In this document: positions 1 through 5,873 of the stretch, piece by piece
Layout of the letters: the number at the start of each line of letters is the position of its first letter
Numbering within the stretch: position 1 is the first letter of the stretch
IMG/VR virus record: IMGVR_UViG_3300049789_000030
Coordinates: 1-41,101 of that record
Strand: one strand, 5' to 3'
DNA length: 41,101 bases
Origin: a virus
Position numbers and translations under genes: made by a program
Notes under the pieces: model-generated
Told to the model about the DNA's origin: nothing
Database searches by the model: none
Seen by the model: only the letters and a program-made list of their open reading frames with translations

Positions 1-454
1 GATTCTCTTCCGGTTTCTCGGTGCGCTTGGCGATCTCGCTCGACTGGTCCATGAGTTGGGTAATCATCGTCGAGAGATCCTTGGCCTTGATCGCCCGGTA
101 GCCCACCACGTCGCCCACCTGGTCGTACACCGGATCACCCTTGTCGAGCCGCTCATCGAGCAGCTTGAAGCAGCGATGGGTGAGCCGGGTGAGATTGGAG
201 AAGGCGATCGATCGGACATCATCGCGGACACAGTCCTCGAGGAATCGCCACCCCGTGCGAGTGACCATCTCGGGCAGATCACGAGGGAGAATTCCCAAGA
301 CCCTGGCCACCAAATGGTGTTGCTCGCCGCACAGGTACATCTGCACGGCGCGCAGGAGCGCCACGTCGGTGGGCGATTCGGGTAGATCAGGGGGGCGACG
401 AAAGGCGCGAGCAGGAAGAACGGGAGCGGTGCTCCCATCGTGCGTTTGCGCCAT
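1..454 (-). CDS. Probable small terminase subunit, 3' end outside window
   Basis: The reading frame is open from an ATG at 454 to the left edge, giving 151 residues without a stop. The order of elements resembles phage small terminases: a short basic/proline N-terminus, a helical segment that could be a helix-turn-helix (around residues 40-75, with LGILPRDLP), then a helical region with LLDERLDKGDPVY and a YRAIKAKDLSTMI segment. In small terminases of podo- and siphophages a similar C-terminal stretch follows the DNA-binding part. The role would be recognition of phage DNA for packaging with the large subunit. No Shine-Dalgarno lies at normal spacing; a TTGACT/TAACGT promoter ends 8 nt before the ATG. 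It runs in the same direction as the late operon at the other end of the window. The family call rests on pattern only; another DNA-binding late protein is possible. Confidence 0.5.
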   Translation of the reverse strand, partial: MAQTHDGSTAPVLPARAFRRPPDLPESPTDVALLRAVQMYLCGEQHHLVARVLGILPRDLPEMVTRTGWRFLEDCVRDDVRSIAFSNLTRLTHRCFKLLDERLDKGDPVYDQVGDVVGYRAIKAKDLSTMITQLMDQSSEIAKRTEKPEEN

Positions 455-462
455 GAGGGCGC

Positions 463-491
463 ACGTTAGCCCTCACTTCGCTGTCAGTCAA
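463..491 (-). promoter_or_regulatory. Candidate sigma70 promoter of the terminase gene, leaderless type
   Basis: On the minus strand TTGACT (491-486) is followed by 17 bp and TAACGT (468-463). The start codon at 454 comes only 8 nt after the -10 box, so the transcript would start at or within a few bases of the ATG. The -35 matches 5 of 6 consensus bases, the -10 only 3 of 6. The same arrangement recurs at 8944-8980 and 9163-9198. Confidence 0.4.
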
Positions 492-621
492 GGGATGTAA
501 GCGGGAAGGAAAACGACGGGGTCCCCACCGTAGAGGAAGGCTTGACTCGAGGACCCCGGAAGACGACCGAGAGCCACCCCCCATGAACCATAGGGTTGCC
601 CCCAAGGCCGGTATATACCGC

Positions 622-658
622 AAAAAGATACCCCGGTCACGCTCGCGAATGACCGGGG
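622..658 (-). terminator. Hairpin with U-tract upstream of the terminase gene
   Basis: CCCCGGTCA (631-639) and TGACCGGGG (650-658) form a perfect 9-bp stem with a 10-nt loop. Read on the minus strand the stem is followed by TATC and then TTTTT (626-622), which resembles an intrinsic terminator with a short gap before the U-run. It lies about 170 nt upstream of the terminase start and could stop transcripts from further upstream or serve as an antitermination target for late transcription. Confidence 0.45.
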
Positions 659-782
659 CACTGATCTCATGGCGCGCAGCCCAGAGACCGGGGCCACCCT
701 AGCCACCTGGGAAGGTGACCATGCGCTTTTGTCGAGGGGAGTCGACGCGCCGGAAGTTAGCACATACTCCTCTTGACAGCAA

Positions 783-876
783 GTAGGACTTCGGACTACC
801 GTCCTACACGCGAGCTCCTACCCGCCGGAACCCAGGCGGGCATGCCTCGCAACAGCGGAGATACCCTTCTCTCCGC
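783..876. repeat. Three consecutive hairpins in the non-coding region
   Basis: Three perfect inverted repeats follow one another: GTAGGAC (783-789)/GTCCTAC (801-807) with an 11-nt loop, CCCGCC (821-826)/GGCGGG (835-840) with an 8-nt loop, and GCGGAGA (855-861)/TCTCCGC (870-876) with an 8-nt loop. A TTGACA lies just upstream at 773-778. They could be a small structured RNA or protein-binding sites near a packaging or origin region. No U-tract follows them, so they are not obvious terminators. Confidence 0.4.
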
Positions 877-1190
877 AGTGCGTCGCTGGATGGCCCAGCA
901 AATCCCGGCCCGGACGACGTTAAACAAACCGAATGCTTGGGAGCCGCCGACATTTCCGGTTCAGCGGCACGAATCTGTATTGCACTGCAGCAAGATGACC
1001 GCGGCAGCACCCGCGGAGAGGGGTACCCCTGTCTATCCCAACCTGAATCAGAGTCAGTGTGTGCTTACTTCAGCCCTAAATCCATAATTCCCTTGCAGTT
1101 TGTGTCCGGGCAGTAATCAGAATTTCCGACTGTACAGATTTCCCCCGCCCCCGTGTCAGGTCAGGGTAGGACCCGCCCGAACCTGATCTC

Positions 1191-1353
1191 ATAAGCCCAG
1201 GTTATCGAATGTCTGGTGATCGATAAGAGGAGTGAGTGAGGGTGAGTCGCAGATCGACAGTAACCGACAGTAATAAGCGACGCTGCTGATATAGCCGAGT
1301 GATAAGGGAGGTCATGCTTATAACCTGCTGGTGATAAGCCAGAGCGTGCTTAT
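1191..1353. repeat. Cluster of ATAAGC-type elements, possible origin or control region
   Basis: Seven copies of ATAAG (ATAAGC in most) occur in 163 bp. Five read on the plus strand (starts 1191, 1223, 1273, 1302, 1334) and two are inverted as GCTTAT (1316-1321 and 1348-1353). The pair 1316-1321/1334-1339 forms an inverted repeat GCTTAT/ATAAGC. Such iteron-like density is typical of replication origins or multi-operator regions, but no initiator gene next to it proves this. Confidence 0.35.
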
Positions 1354-1396
1354 GCTCGGGTTATATCTACCGCGTCTGATAGTGCTGGAATGGGTA

Positions 1397-1416
1397 GTGA
1401 CGCAGAGCGGCGTCAC
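1397..1416. promoter_or_regulatory. Perfect dyad GTGACGC/GCGTCAC
   Basis: GTGACGC (1397-1403) and GCGTCAC (1410-1416) form a perfect 7-bp inverted repeat with a 6-nt spacer, about 170 bp upstream of the first early gene. It may be an operator for the early operon or an RNA hairpin in its leader. Confidence 0.35.
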
Positions 1417-1572
1417 ATAGTGTCGTGGAGCGTCAGGTAAGCACAGGGTATGCCATGACGCGTTATCTTTAGAATCAGAAGGTTAGCAGGTTGGCATGTG
1501 AGGTGCGTTAGATAGGCCATGAATAGCGCACTGTTCCGAACCAATCAGTACTTACACGAGAGGGCGCAGGCC

Positions 1573-1833
1573 ATGACACAGAACACAATCACGCGCGATC
1601 TGTTGGCGCTGGGCTTCCATGTTGAGCATACCGGCGGAGGATGTACCGCGCTGCGTTTGGACCTGCCGAATGGCGGTTACATCATGGTTACCGATGAACT
1701 GTCACACGAGATAACGCACGGCATCTGTATCGGCATTTATCGTGCTGACGATGAAAACGTCGCCTTTGCTGATACGCCACTGACCCGCTCTACAGGTGGC
1801 TTTCATCCTCTGGTGCAATCAGACAAGGACTGA
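1573..1833 (+). CDS. Hypothetical early protein, 86 aa
   Basis: This is the first gene of the early operon. I place the start at the ATG at 1573 (MTQNTITRD), which has an AGAGGG motif 8-9 nt upstream. An in-frame ATG at 1519 has no such site, although a TTAGAT box just before it could make a leaderless transcript. The protein is soluble and mixed in composition, with a GGGCTALRLDLPNGG segment that suggests a small alpha/beta fold. No family was recognised. It ends 4 nt before the start of the next gene. Confidence 0.6.
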   Translation: MTQNTITRDLLALGFHVEHTGGGCTALRLDLPNGGYIMVTDELSHEITHGICIGIYRADDENVAFADTPLTRSTGGFHPLVQSDKD

Positions 1834-1837
1834 TCCC

Positions 1838-2062
1838 ATGACGCTTACAGAGTTACGTACTGAAGCCTTAAAAGCCACAGCGTTTCGCGGTCATCGGATG
1901 CACTGGTGTCCGCCATGGCACGGCGAATCAAAGTCCGTGCAGCATGCATACTGCATCCGCTGCGGTTTAACAGTAGACACCAATACTCGGCCCGCGCCGA
2001 ACGGCATTGACATAGGTGGACCGGCGCTAGCACTTAACTGCCGCCCGAGGAGTAGAACATGA
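1838..2062 (+). CDS. Hypothetical protein with possible zinc-binding cysteines, 74 aa
   Basis: The start at 1838 (MTLTELRTEALK) has an AAGGA motif about 9 nt upstream and is preferred to an upstream in-frame ATG at 1796 that lies inside the previous gene. The sequence has HWCPPWHG near residue 22 and YCIRCG near residue 38, so a Cys/His zinc-binding site is likely. Its stop overlaps the next start as ATGA (2059-2062), the first of a long series of such junctions. Function is unknown. Confidence 0.65.
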   Translation: MTLTELRTEALKATAFRGHRMHWCPPWHGESKSVQHAYCIRCGLTVDTNTRPAPNGIDIGGPALALNCRPRSRT

Positions 2063-2298
2063 CACGACAAGAATGTGAAGAGGCTGTAGCGCGTCCCGGT
2101 AAGTTTGAGGGCGAGGCTGTATATGTCCCGTACTTCTGGGAAGCGTTCCTGAACGGTATGGCGGACCGCGATGACGGGCGCGTGCTGGGCTTTGATGTGA
2201 CCGCCGAGGATAAGGCGATGTTTCCCGAATTGAAAGGGCGACACACGGTCCGGCTAATTGAGACCGAGCAAGGCTTTGTTTGCGAGGTACGCTCATGA
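2059..2298 (+). CDS. Conserved-looking phage hypothetical protein, 79 aa
   Basis: It starts at the ATG of an ATGA overlap with the previous gene and ends in another ATGA overlap (2295-2298). The sequence has a charged N-terminus, a KFEGEAVYVPYFWEAFLNG segment and an acidic middle part (DVTAEDKAMFPELKG), which suggests a compact soluble fold. I do not recognise a family. Its position in the chain of small genes suggests an accessory or host-takeover role, which is inference only. Confidence 0.65.
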   Translation: MTRQECEEAVARPGKFEGEAVYVPYFWEAFLNGMADRDDGRVLGFDVTAEDKAMFPELKGRHTVRLIETEQGFVCEVRS

Positions 2299-2528
2299 CA
2301 CCGCTTCAGATGATGACCTGCACCGCAGGTTGCGCATCGGGCCTGCGCGAGGATAACAGGCACGGCGTGATCTATGGGCCGTATTGGGGTAATTCGCCCG
2401 ATGGTACACGGCGCTTTCTGTCGCGACTGGAATGGGCGGCTTATGCCGATGAGTGTGTCTATTGTCGCGCGCAACTACCGCGCGGTCGTGCGGTTCGGAT
2501 CACGCGCAAACTACAGGCCAAAGCATGA
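2295..2528 (+). CDS. Hypothetical cysteine-containing protein, 77 aa
   Basis: The start at 2295 is chosen because it forms an ATGA overlap with the preceding stop and has a GAGG motif 7 nt upstream; an in-frame ATG at 2280 lies within the previous gene. Two cysteine pairs (CTAGC near residue 9 and CVYC near residue 54) could bind one zinc ion. The C-terminus is basic. It overlaps the next gene by 4 nt. Function is unknown. Confidence 0.6.
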   Translation: MTPLQMMTCTAGCASGLREDNRHGVIYGPYWGNSPDGTRRFLSRLEWAAYADECVYCRAQLPRGRAVRITRKLQAKA

Positions 2529-2647
2529 GAAACGATCGCCAGGTCTATTTTGCCGGCGCTTTCACTGGGGCTAATACCCGGTGGCGCATCCGCCCGCGCG
2601 GGCCGTGGTATCGCCGCCTGTGGCGCGCCTTGTTTCGTCCACTGTAA
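2525..2647 (+). CDS. 40-aa basic peptide, first copy of a duplicated gene
   Basis: The peptide starts MRNDRQVYFAGAF and ends RLWRALFRPL, with many Arg and Trp residues and an amphipathic look. It begins at an ATGA overlap with the preceding gene. A clear paralogue lies at 3280-3399, sharing the MRNDRQVYF start, the RIR core and an LxRxLWRPL-like end. The two genes also begin with nearly identical DNA (ATGAGAAACGATCGCCA). Retention of two copies suggests a real product. Possible roles are a small host-protein inhibitor or a membrane-associated peptide; nothing in the sequence decides this. Confidence 0.6.
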   Translation: MRNDRQVYFAGAFTGANTRWRIRPRGPWYRRLWRALFRPL

Positions 2648-2667
2648 ACCTATCAGGAGCACCGCTC

Positions 2668-3084
2668 ATGAGCGCTGCCAGTGATACCCAAGCCCTACAG
2701 CATCGCGCCAGTGTGCGCGGGATGCAGCTGACCTTTGCCCAGGCCAATACGCTCCGCCGTGCTGCCCTCACCTTGCACCGCTGGTATGAACTCGAATGCG
2801 GCGACGGTAACCAGTGGGGATCGTGGGCGATCGAGCGCGACGACAACGGCGACGGACCGCCGTTCATGGTCTGCCATCACTACCAGCACGGACGCGGTAA
2901 GGACTACACCACGCGCCGACGCTTGTCTGATCGCGAGGCCGGCGCACGCAAGCGCGTGGCCCAGGTCTGCCAGGAGGCCGGCTGTCACTTCTACCACCAG
3001 ACCGACCCGCGCGGCTGTCCGTTGTACATCAGCACTGAGCCGATCGCCGACAATGATTACACGCGCGCTCTGGCCGTCTACTAG
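2668..3084 (+). CDS. Conserved phage protein of unknown function, 138 aa
   Basis: The start at 2668 (MSAASDTQ) has a CAGGAG site at good spacing. Residues from about 40 on (LTLHRWYELECGDGN, WAIERD, a DREAGARKR helix, then HQTDPRGCPLYI) match a widespread phage protein of unknown function that I recall from many proteobacterial phages, where the QTDPRG segment is the most constant part. It is an uninterrupted soluble protein of the usual length. It lies between the two copies of the RNDRQVYF peptide. Function is not known. Confidence 0.75.
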   Translation: MSAASDTQALQHRASVRGMQLTFAQANTLRRAALTLHRWYELECGDGNQWGSWAIERDDNGDGPPFMVCHHYQHGRGKDYTTRRRLSDREAGARKRVAQVCQEAGCHFYHQTDPRGCPLYISTEPIADNDYTRALAVY

Positions 3085-3097
3085 GGAGCTACTCATC

Positions 3098-3283
3098 ATG
3101 ATGACCACACAGAAGCAGGTACGCGCCGCCTTCTGGCAAGGCTGGCAAGGTCGGCAGCGGCCCAAGCGCATGAAAGACGGCGACTATCCCACGTACATCC
3201 GGGTGGAGTTTGTCGACTTTGTAGACATGCTCGTCCGCAACGGGCACATCAGCGAAGCACTTGCCCAACGGGTCACCTTATGA
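3098..3283 (+). CDS. Hypothetical protein, 61 aa
   Basis: Start at 3098 (MMTTQKQVRAAFWQ) with GGGAG about 9 nt upstream; the second ATG at 3101 is equally possible. The N-terminal half is basic (WQGWQGRQRPKRMKDGDY) and the C-terminal half is helical and acidic (FVDFVDMLVRNGHISEALAQ). It ends in an ATGA overlap with the second copy of the RNDRQVYF peptide. No family was recognised. Confidence 0.6.
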   Translation: MMTTQKQVRAAFWQGWQGRQRPKRMKDGDYPTYIRVEFVDFVDMLVRNGHISEALAQRVTL

Positions 3284-3399
3284 GAAACGATCGCCAAGTC
3301 TATTTCTCGGGCGGATTCTGCGGTCCTCGCCGGGAATTCAGGATTCGCCGCCTCTCACCTTGGCAGCGCTTTGTGCGCTTCCTCTGGAGACCGCTGTGA
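3280..3399 (+). CDS. 39-aa basic peptide, second copy of a duplicated gene
   Basis: The peptide starts MRNDRQVYFSGGF and ends RFVRFLWRPL. It is a paralogue of the 40-aa peptide at 2525-2647, matching at both ends and diverged in the middle. It begins in an ATGA overlap and ends in a GTGA overlap with the next, broken gene. The repeated unit suggests a local duplication in the early operon. Function is unknown. Confidence 0.6.
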   Translation: MRNDRQVYFSGGFCGPRREFRIRRLSPWQRFVRFLWRPL

Positions 3400-3485
3400 C
3401 CGACGACACCGTAATCCTCTGTGACAAAATCATTTTCTGACTAGCCGTGGCAGGCATCGCGGCCATGCTGATGGGATTCATATGA
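3396..3485 (+). pseudogene. Nonsense-broken copy of the 30-aa membrane peptide gene
   Basis: A GTG start overlaps the previous stop as GTGA. The frame reads VTDDTVILCDKIIF, then TGA (3438-3440), then LAVAGIAAMLMGFI and a second TGA at 3483-3485. That final stop forms an ATGA overlap with the next gene, as expected if the full frame was once used. The intact gene at 5075-5167 has the same pattern (DD..VLLDKII-W-LAVAG) with TGG where this copy has TGA. A one-base TGG-to-TGA change in a transmembrane peptide gene is the simplest reading. Readthrough at TGA cannot be excluded. If not read through, only a 14-aa peptide is made. Confidence 0.7.
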
Positions 3486-3691
3486 ACATTCGACCTGAAC
3501 ACATCAAACTCACTGAACGCCAGATAAAGGCCATTGCAGCGCTCTGGGATGCTACCGACGAGTTTGCTCAAACAACACCCTATTGGGATCGTGACTGGCA
3601 GGAGCAGCAAACGGCGCTAATCGCTGCCCGAGAAGAAATGTGTCGCTGCTTCCCGCCCGATCATCCCGTGCAAACCAGGATGCTCATATGA
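3482..3691 (+). CDS. Hypothetical protein, 69 aa
   Basis: It starts at the ATG overlapping the terminal stop of the broken gene before it. The protein is mostly helical, with LTERQIKAIAALWDATDEF near the N-terminus and a QEQQTALIAAREEM helix in the second half. No motif or membrane segment was seen. It overlaps the next gene by ATGA (3688-3691). Function is unknown. Confidence 0.6.
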   Translation: MNIRPEHIKLTERQIKAIAALWDATDEFAQTTPYWDRDWQEQQTALIAAREEMCRCFPPDHPVQTRMLI

Positions 3692-3909
3692 GAGTCCTCA
3701 ATATCGACGACCTGGCGGACGATGCTTACGAAATGCACCGCTCCGCCTGCGACATGGGCGAGAAGTGTCCGTCATGCTATCACTGGGCCACGTCGGTTAT
3801 CCCGATCACGGTCACCATGGACATGCAGGGGACCGTGCTCTTTCGCTGTGAGCAGTGCGGGCATGAATGGCCCGATCCTTACGCGGAGGCACCCCATGTC
3901 CAAGCCTGA
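3688..3909 (+). CDS. Small zinc-ribbon protein, 73 aa
   Basis: The start at 3688 (MRVLNIDDL) is fixed by an ATGA overlap with the preceding gene. CPSC near residue 31 and CEQCG near residue 57 form the two knuckles of a zinc ribbon, and HEWPDP follows the second knuckle as in many phage ribbons that bind nucleic acid or protein. An acidic helical segment (DLADDAYEMHRSACDMGE) precedes the ribbon. It overlaps the next gene by 14 nt. Confidence 0.65.
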   Translation: MRVLNIDDLADDAYEMHRSACDMGEKCPSCYHWATSVIPITVTMDMQGTVLFRCEQCGHEWPDPYAEAPHVQA

Positions 3910-4048
3910 CATTCCGATCACCGACAAGCGCTTTGTCTACACCAAGGCGATCGACACCGACATCCGCAAGACCTTCGAGCGCGTGCGCCGTGAGCAACGC
4001 GCCAAGAGCTTGGCGATCGTCAAACCAATAAGGAGCAAGCAATCATGA
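3896..4048 (+). CDS. Hypothetical basic protein, 50 aa
   Basis: The start at 3896 (MSKPDIPITDKRF) lies within the end of the previous gene and has a GGAGG motif at good spacing. The protein is basic and helical in its second half (RKTFERVRREQRAKS). It ends in an ATGA overlap with the next gene. No family was recognised. Confidence 0.55.
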   Translation: MSKPDIPITDKRFVYTKAIDTDIRKTFERVRREQRAKSLAIVKPIRSKQS

Positions 4049-4350
4049 GCAGTATCAGTCGGCAATCCATGCGAGCGGCAGCATTGCGCTTCAACTTCAC
4101 CCAGCACGGAGCAGACCAAGCAGCGGAAAGCAGCATTAGCCGTGCGCGCGACGTGCGCTTGATCTGGGCCGATGACGCACTGAAGCATCTAGCCAAAGCG
4201 CGCGATGCGCTGATCCTTGCTGACGCACCGCAAGCCCTGGCAAAAGTCCGGCGAGCAATCAAAAGCGCCGAGGGTGCACGTAGACATGCAAGGCTGGACT
4301 TTGTCCGCGCCTGTCGCCACGAACGAGAACTGATGAAAGGGACATCATGA
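4045..4350 (+). CDS. Hypothetical Ala/Arg-rich helical protein, 101 aa
   Basis: The start is set by an ATGA overlap and an AAGGAG motif upstream. The sequence is almost wholly helical, rich in Ala, Arg and Lys, with repeated segments of the type LAKARDALILADAPQALAKV, and may form a small helical bundle. It carries no catalytic motif. It overlaps the next gene by 4 nt. Confidence 0.6.
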   Translation: MSSISRQSMRAAALRFNFTQHGADQAAESSISRARDVRLIWADDALKHLAKARDALILADAPQALAKVRRAIKSAEGARRHARLDFVRACRHERELMKGTS

Positions 4351-4583
4351 GCGAAGCTATTGCTAGTTTCAGATTCCGCCTGCGCGAAGCCTCCCGGCTC
4401 GCGCTCGAATTGGGCGACAAGCTGCTGCAACTCTCGCAGGATGCGGTCGAGCCGAACCAGAACCAACTGACCGAACTCCGCCACTTGGAGCAGTCGCTCG
4501 ACGTCAACACTCGCTATCGCATGCCGGACATCGCCCAGGGGCATATCCGTGATACAGCGCCTTTTGTCGGAGAACGCGCATGA
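4347..4583 (+). CDS. Hypothetical helical protein, 78 aa
   Basis: Start and stop both lie in ATGA overlaps (4347-4350 and 4580-4583). The first 50 residues are helical with regularly spaced Leu residues (FRLREASRLALELGDKLLQLS and LTELRHLEQSL), suggesting a short coiled coil. The C-terminus is polar. No family was recognised. Confidence 0.6.
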   Translation: MSEAIASFRFRLREASRLALELGDKLLQLSQDAVEPNQNQLTELRHLEQSLDVNTRYRMPDIAQGHIRDTAPFVGERA

Positions 4584-4891
4584 TTCGCGAAATGATTGTC
4601 AAGGATGACGATCCGGTCCCGACCATTGATACGCTTGACTGGTATCCGCACAACGCGGGCATCGGCGGTGAACGCGCCATAGTGCGCTTTCCGAATGGCT
4701 ACCGTGCCAGTTGTATCCGCGGTGGCCCGTTCTATACCGACAACGGAACCTACGAAATAGCTGTAATGGACGCTGGCGGCTATACCAACTCGACACCAAT
4801 TCATAGCGATGGCCCGCTCGCTTACCAGACCACCAAAGAGGCCAACCGAGCCCTTCGGAAGATTGCGGACCTACCGTGCCTCAAGTCATGA
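4580..4891 (+). CDS. Hypothetical protein, 103 aa
   Basis: Both ends lie in ATGA overlaps. The sequence alternates short beta-like segments with glycine turns (RAIVRFPNGYRASCI, YEIAVMDAGGY), which suggests a small all-beta or alpha/beta fold; the C-terminus is a helix (EANRALRKIADL). No family was recognised. Confidence 0.6.
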   Translation: MIREMIVKDDDPVPTIDTLDWYPHNAGIGGERAIVRFPNGYRASCIRGGPFYTDNGTYEIAVMDAGGYTNSTPIHSDGPLAYQTTKEANRALRKIADLPCLKS

Positions 4892-5016
4892 GGCGCCTTT
4901 TGCGCAGTGACGCGCTGACCATCGTGCTGCTGCTGTCTCTGGGCGTGTTCTACGCCTTTCTGATCGTGGCAGTGGTCTATAACGTGGCGCTTTCCATCAA
5001 CGGAGGGAAGGTATGA
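4888..5016 (+). CDS. 42-aa single-pass membrane peptide
   Basis: The peptide has a basic N-terminus (MRRLLRSDAL) followed by one hydrophobic segment of about 22 residues (TIVLLLSLGVFYAFLIVAVVY) and a short polar tail. It begins and ends in ATGA overlaps (4888-4891 and 5013-5016). A small inner-membrane protein of the early operon is likely, perhaps acting on a host membrane protein; the sequence gives no more. Confidence 0.6.
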   Translation: MRRLLRSDALTIVLLLSLGVFYAFLIVAVVYNVALSINGGKV

Positions 5017-5078
5017 AGGACTGCCCGCTATGCGGTAAGAGTTTCGGCAAGTGTCGATGCAAGTGCTGCAAGTCATGA
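5013..5078 (+). CDS. 21-aa cysteine-rich peptide
   Basis: The frame encodes a 21-residue peptide starting MKDCPLCGK, with six cysteines (CPLC, CRC, CC) and several lysines. Start and stop both form exact ATGA overlaps with the neighbours (5013-5016 and 5075-5078), which supports translation of a frame far too short to judge by length. It could be a single zinc knuckle. It could also mainly keep ribosomes moving along the coupled mRNA. Confidence 0.5.
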   Translation: MKDCPLCGKSFGKCRCKCCKS

Positions 5079-5167
5079 ACGACGACGCGGCAGTCCTCTT
5101 GGACAAAATTATCGTATGGCTGGCCGTGGCTGGACTGCTCGCGCTGGCCGTGGGGTGGGTGGCGTGA
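5075..5167 (+). CDS. 30-aa membrane peptide, intact copy
   Basis: The peptide has an acidic N-terminus (MNDDAAVLLDK) and one hydrophobic segment (IIVWLAVAGLLALAVGWVA) reaching the C-terminus. It starts in an ATGA overlap and ends in a GTGA overlap with the methyltransferase gene. A copy with the same N-terminal pattern but an internal TGA lies at 3396-3485. A tail-anchored membrane peptide is likely; its function is unknown. Confidence 0.6.
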   Translation: MNDDAAVLLDKIIVWLAVAGLLALAVGWVA

Positions 5168-5838
5168 ACCACTACGAGCGCGACTACGACAAGCTGGTGG
5201 CCGACCTCCTGCGCCAATACCCGTCCACCGAGGCCATGCACCGGGCCGTGGGCGGCTGGGGCAACTTCGACCAGGTGGGCGACATCGAGGTCAAGATCCT
5301 CAAGCGCTACGGCCTCACCGATGGCATGTTCCTGATCGATGTCGGTTGTGGCTCGGGCCGGCTGACTGCAGCGCTGGAACGTGGTCCATGGTCAGGGAAG
5401 TACGTGGGGATCGACGTGGTCCGCGCCTTGCTCGACTATGCCGCCCGGGGCGTGGACAGCGATCGGGACGTGAGCTTCAAGCTCACTGACGGCCTGACGC
5501 TGAACTTCAAGGACGCCGACCTGATCTGCTTCTTCTCGGTCCTGACGCACTTAAAGCCGGAGGAGAGCTACGTCTACCTGGCGCAAGCCCGGGATGCCTT
5601 GCGCGCCGGCGGGCGGATCGTGGCCTCCTACTTGGACTACCGCGGCAACTGGGACATCTTCGAAACCATGGCCGTGCACGTGGCCAAGCGCATCGAGCCG
5701 GTACACCTCAACACGTTTTTGGAGGCCAACACGCTGTCGACCTGGGCGGGCCATCTGGGCCTGCGGCTGGTCGACCTCCGTCCTGCCGACGATACCGTGT
5801 TCGGGCTGGGTCAAGCCCTGATCGTGCTGGAAAAATAG
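5164..5838 (+). CDS. Class I SAM-dependent methyltransferase, 224 aa
   Basis: I take GTG 5164 as start because it forms a GTGA overlap with the preceding gene and gives a normal N-terminus. The Rossmann motif I is clear (LIDVGCGSGRLTAAL, about residues 56-70), followed by the acidic strand-2 end (YVGIDVV) and a later FFSVLTHLKPEESYVYL segment with an ALRAGGRIVASYLD strand, the usual order in Methyltransf_11/25-type small-molecule or glycan methyltransferases. Nothing identifies the substrate. It is the last gene of the early chain and faces the cytosine methyltransferase convergently with 35 bp between them. Confidence 0.85.
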   Translation: MNHYERDYDKLVADLLRQYPSTEAMHRAVGGWGNFDQVGDIEVKILKRYGLTDGMFLIDVGCGSGRLTAALERGPWSGKYVGIDVVRALLDYAARGVDSDRDVSFKLTDGLTLNFKDADLICFFSVLTHLKPEESYVYLAQARDALRAGGRIVASYLDYRGNWDIFETMAVHVAKRIEPVHLNTFLEANTLSTWAGHLGLRLVDLRPADDTVFGLGQALIVLEK

Positions 5839-5873
5839 CCCTGCGGCTTGCCAGAATCGCGTCCAGTAGGCGC

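Larger units (their letters stand above)
455..1572. other. 1.1-kb non-coding region between the late and early operons
   Basis: No credible gene is seen in this stretch; the open frames in it have no start signal or recognisable product. It separates the divergent terminase gene and early operon, so it should hold promoters and possibly a replication origin or packaging site. It contains inverted repeats GGGGTCC (518-524)/GGACCCC (551-557), a strong hairpin at 631-658, a TTGACA at 773-778, three hairpins at 783-876, a 9-bp tandem repeat CGACAGTAA at 1255-1263 and 1265-1273, ATAAGC elements at 1191-1353, and a dyad at 1397-1416. Confidence 0.6.

Noticed and set aside
56-500. Plus-strand and second minus-strand frames at the left edge
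   Set aside because: They conflict with the open frame 454 to 1, which has the protein-like sequence and a promoter; the others have basic, low-complexity products.
773-800. TTGACA at 773-778 as a promoter
   Set aside because: With 18-bp spacing the -10 would be TACCGT, matching poorly, and no gene follows for 700 bp; kept only as part of the non-coding region description.
3396-3485. Genome-wide reading of TGA as tryptophan
   Set aside because: Most genes here end in TGA at ATGA junctions with the next gene, so TGA is a normal stop; at most this one site is read through.
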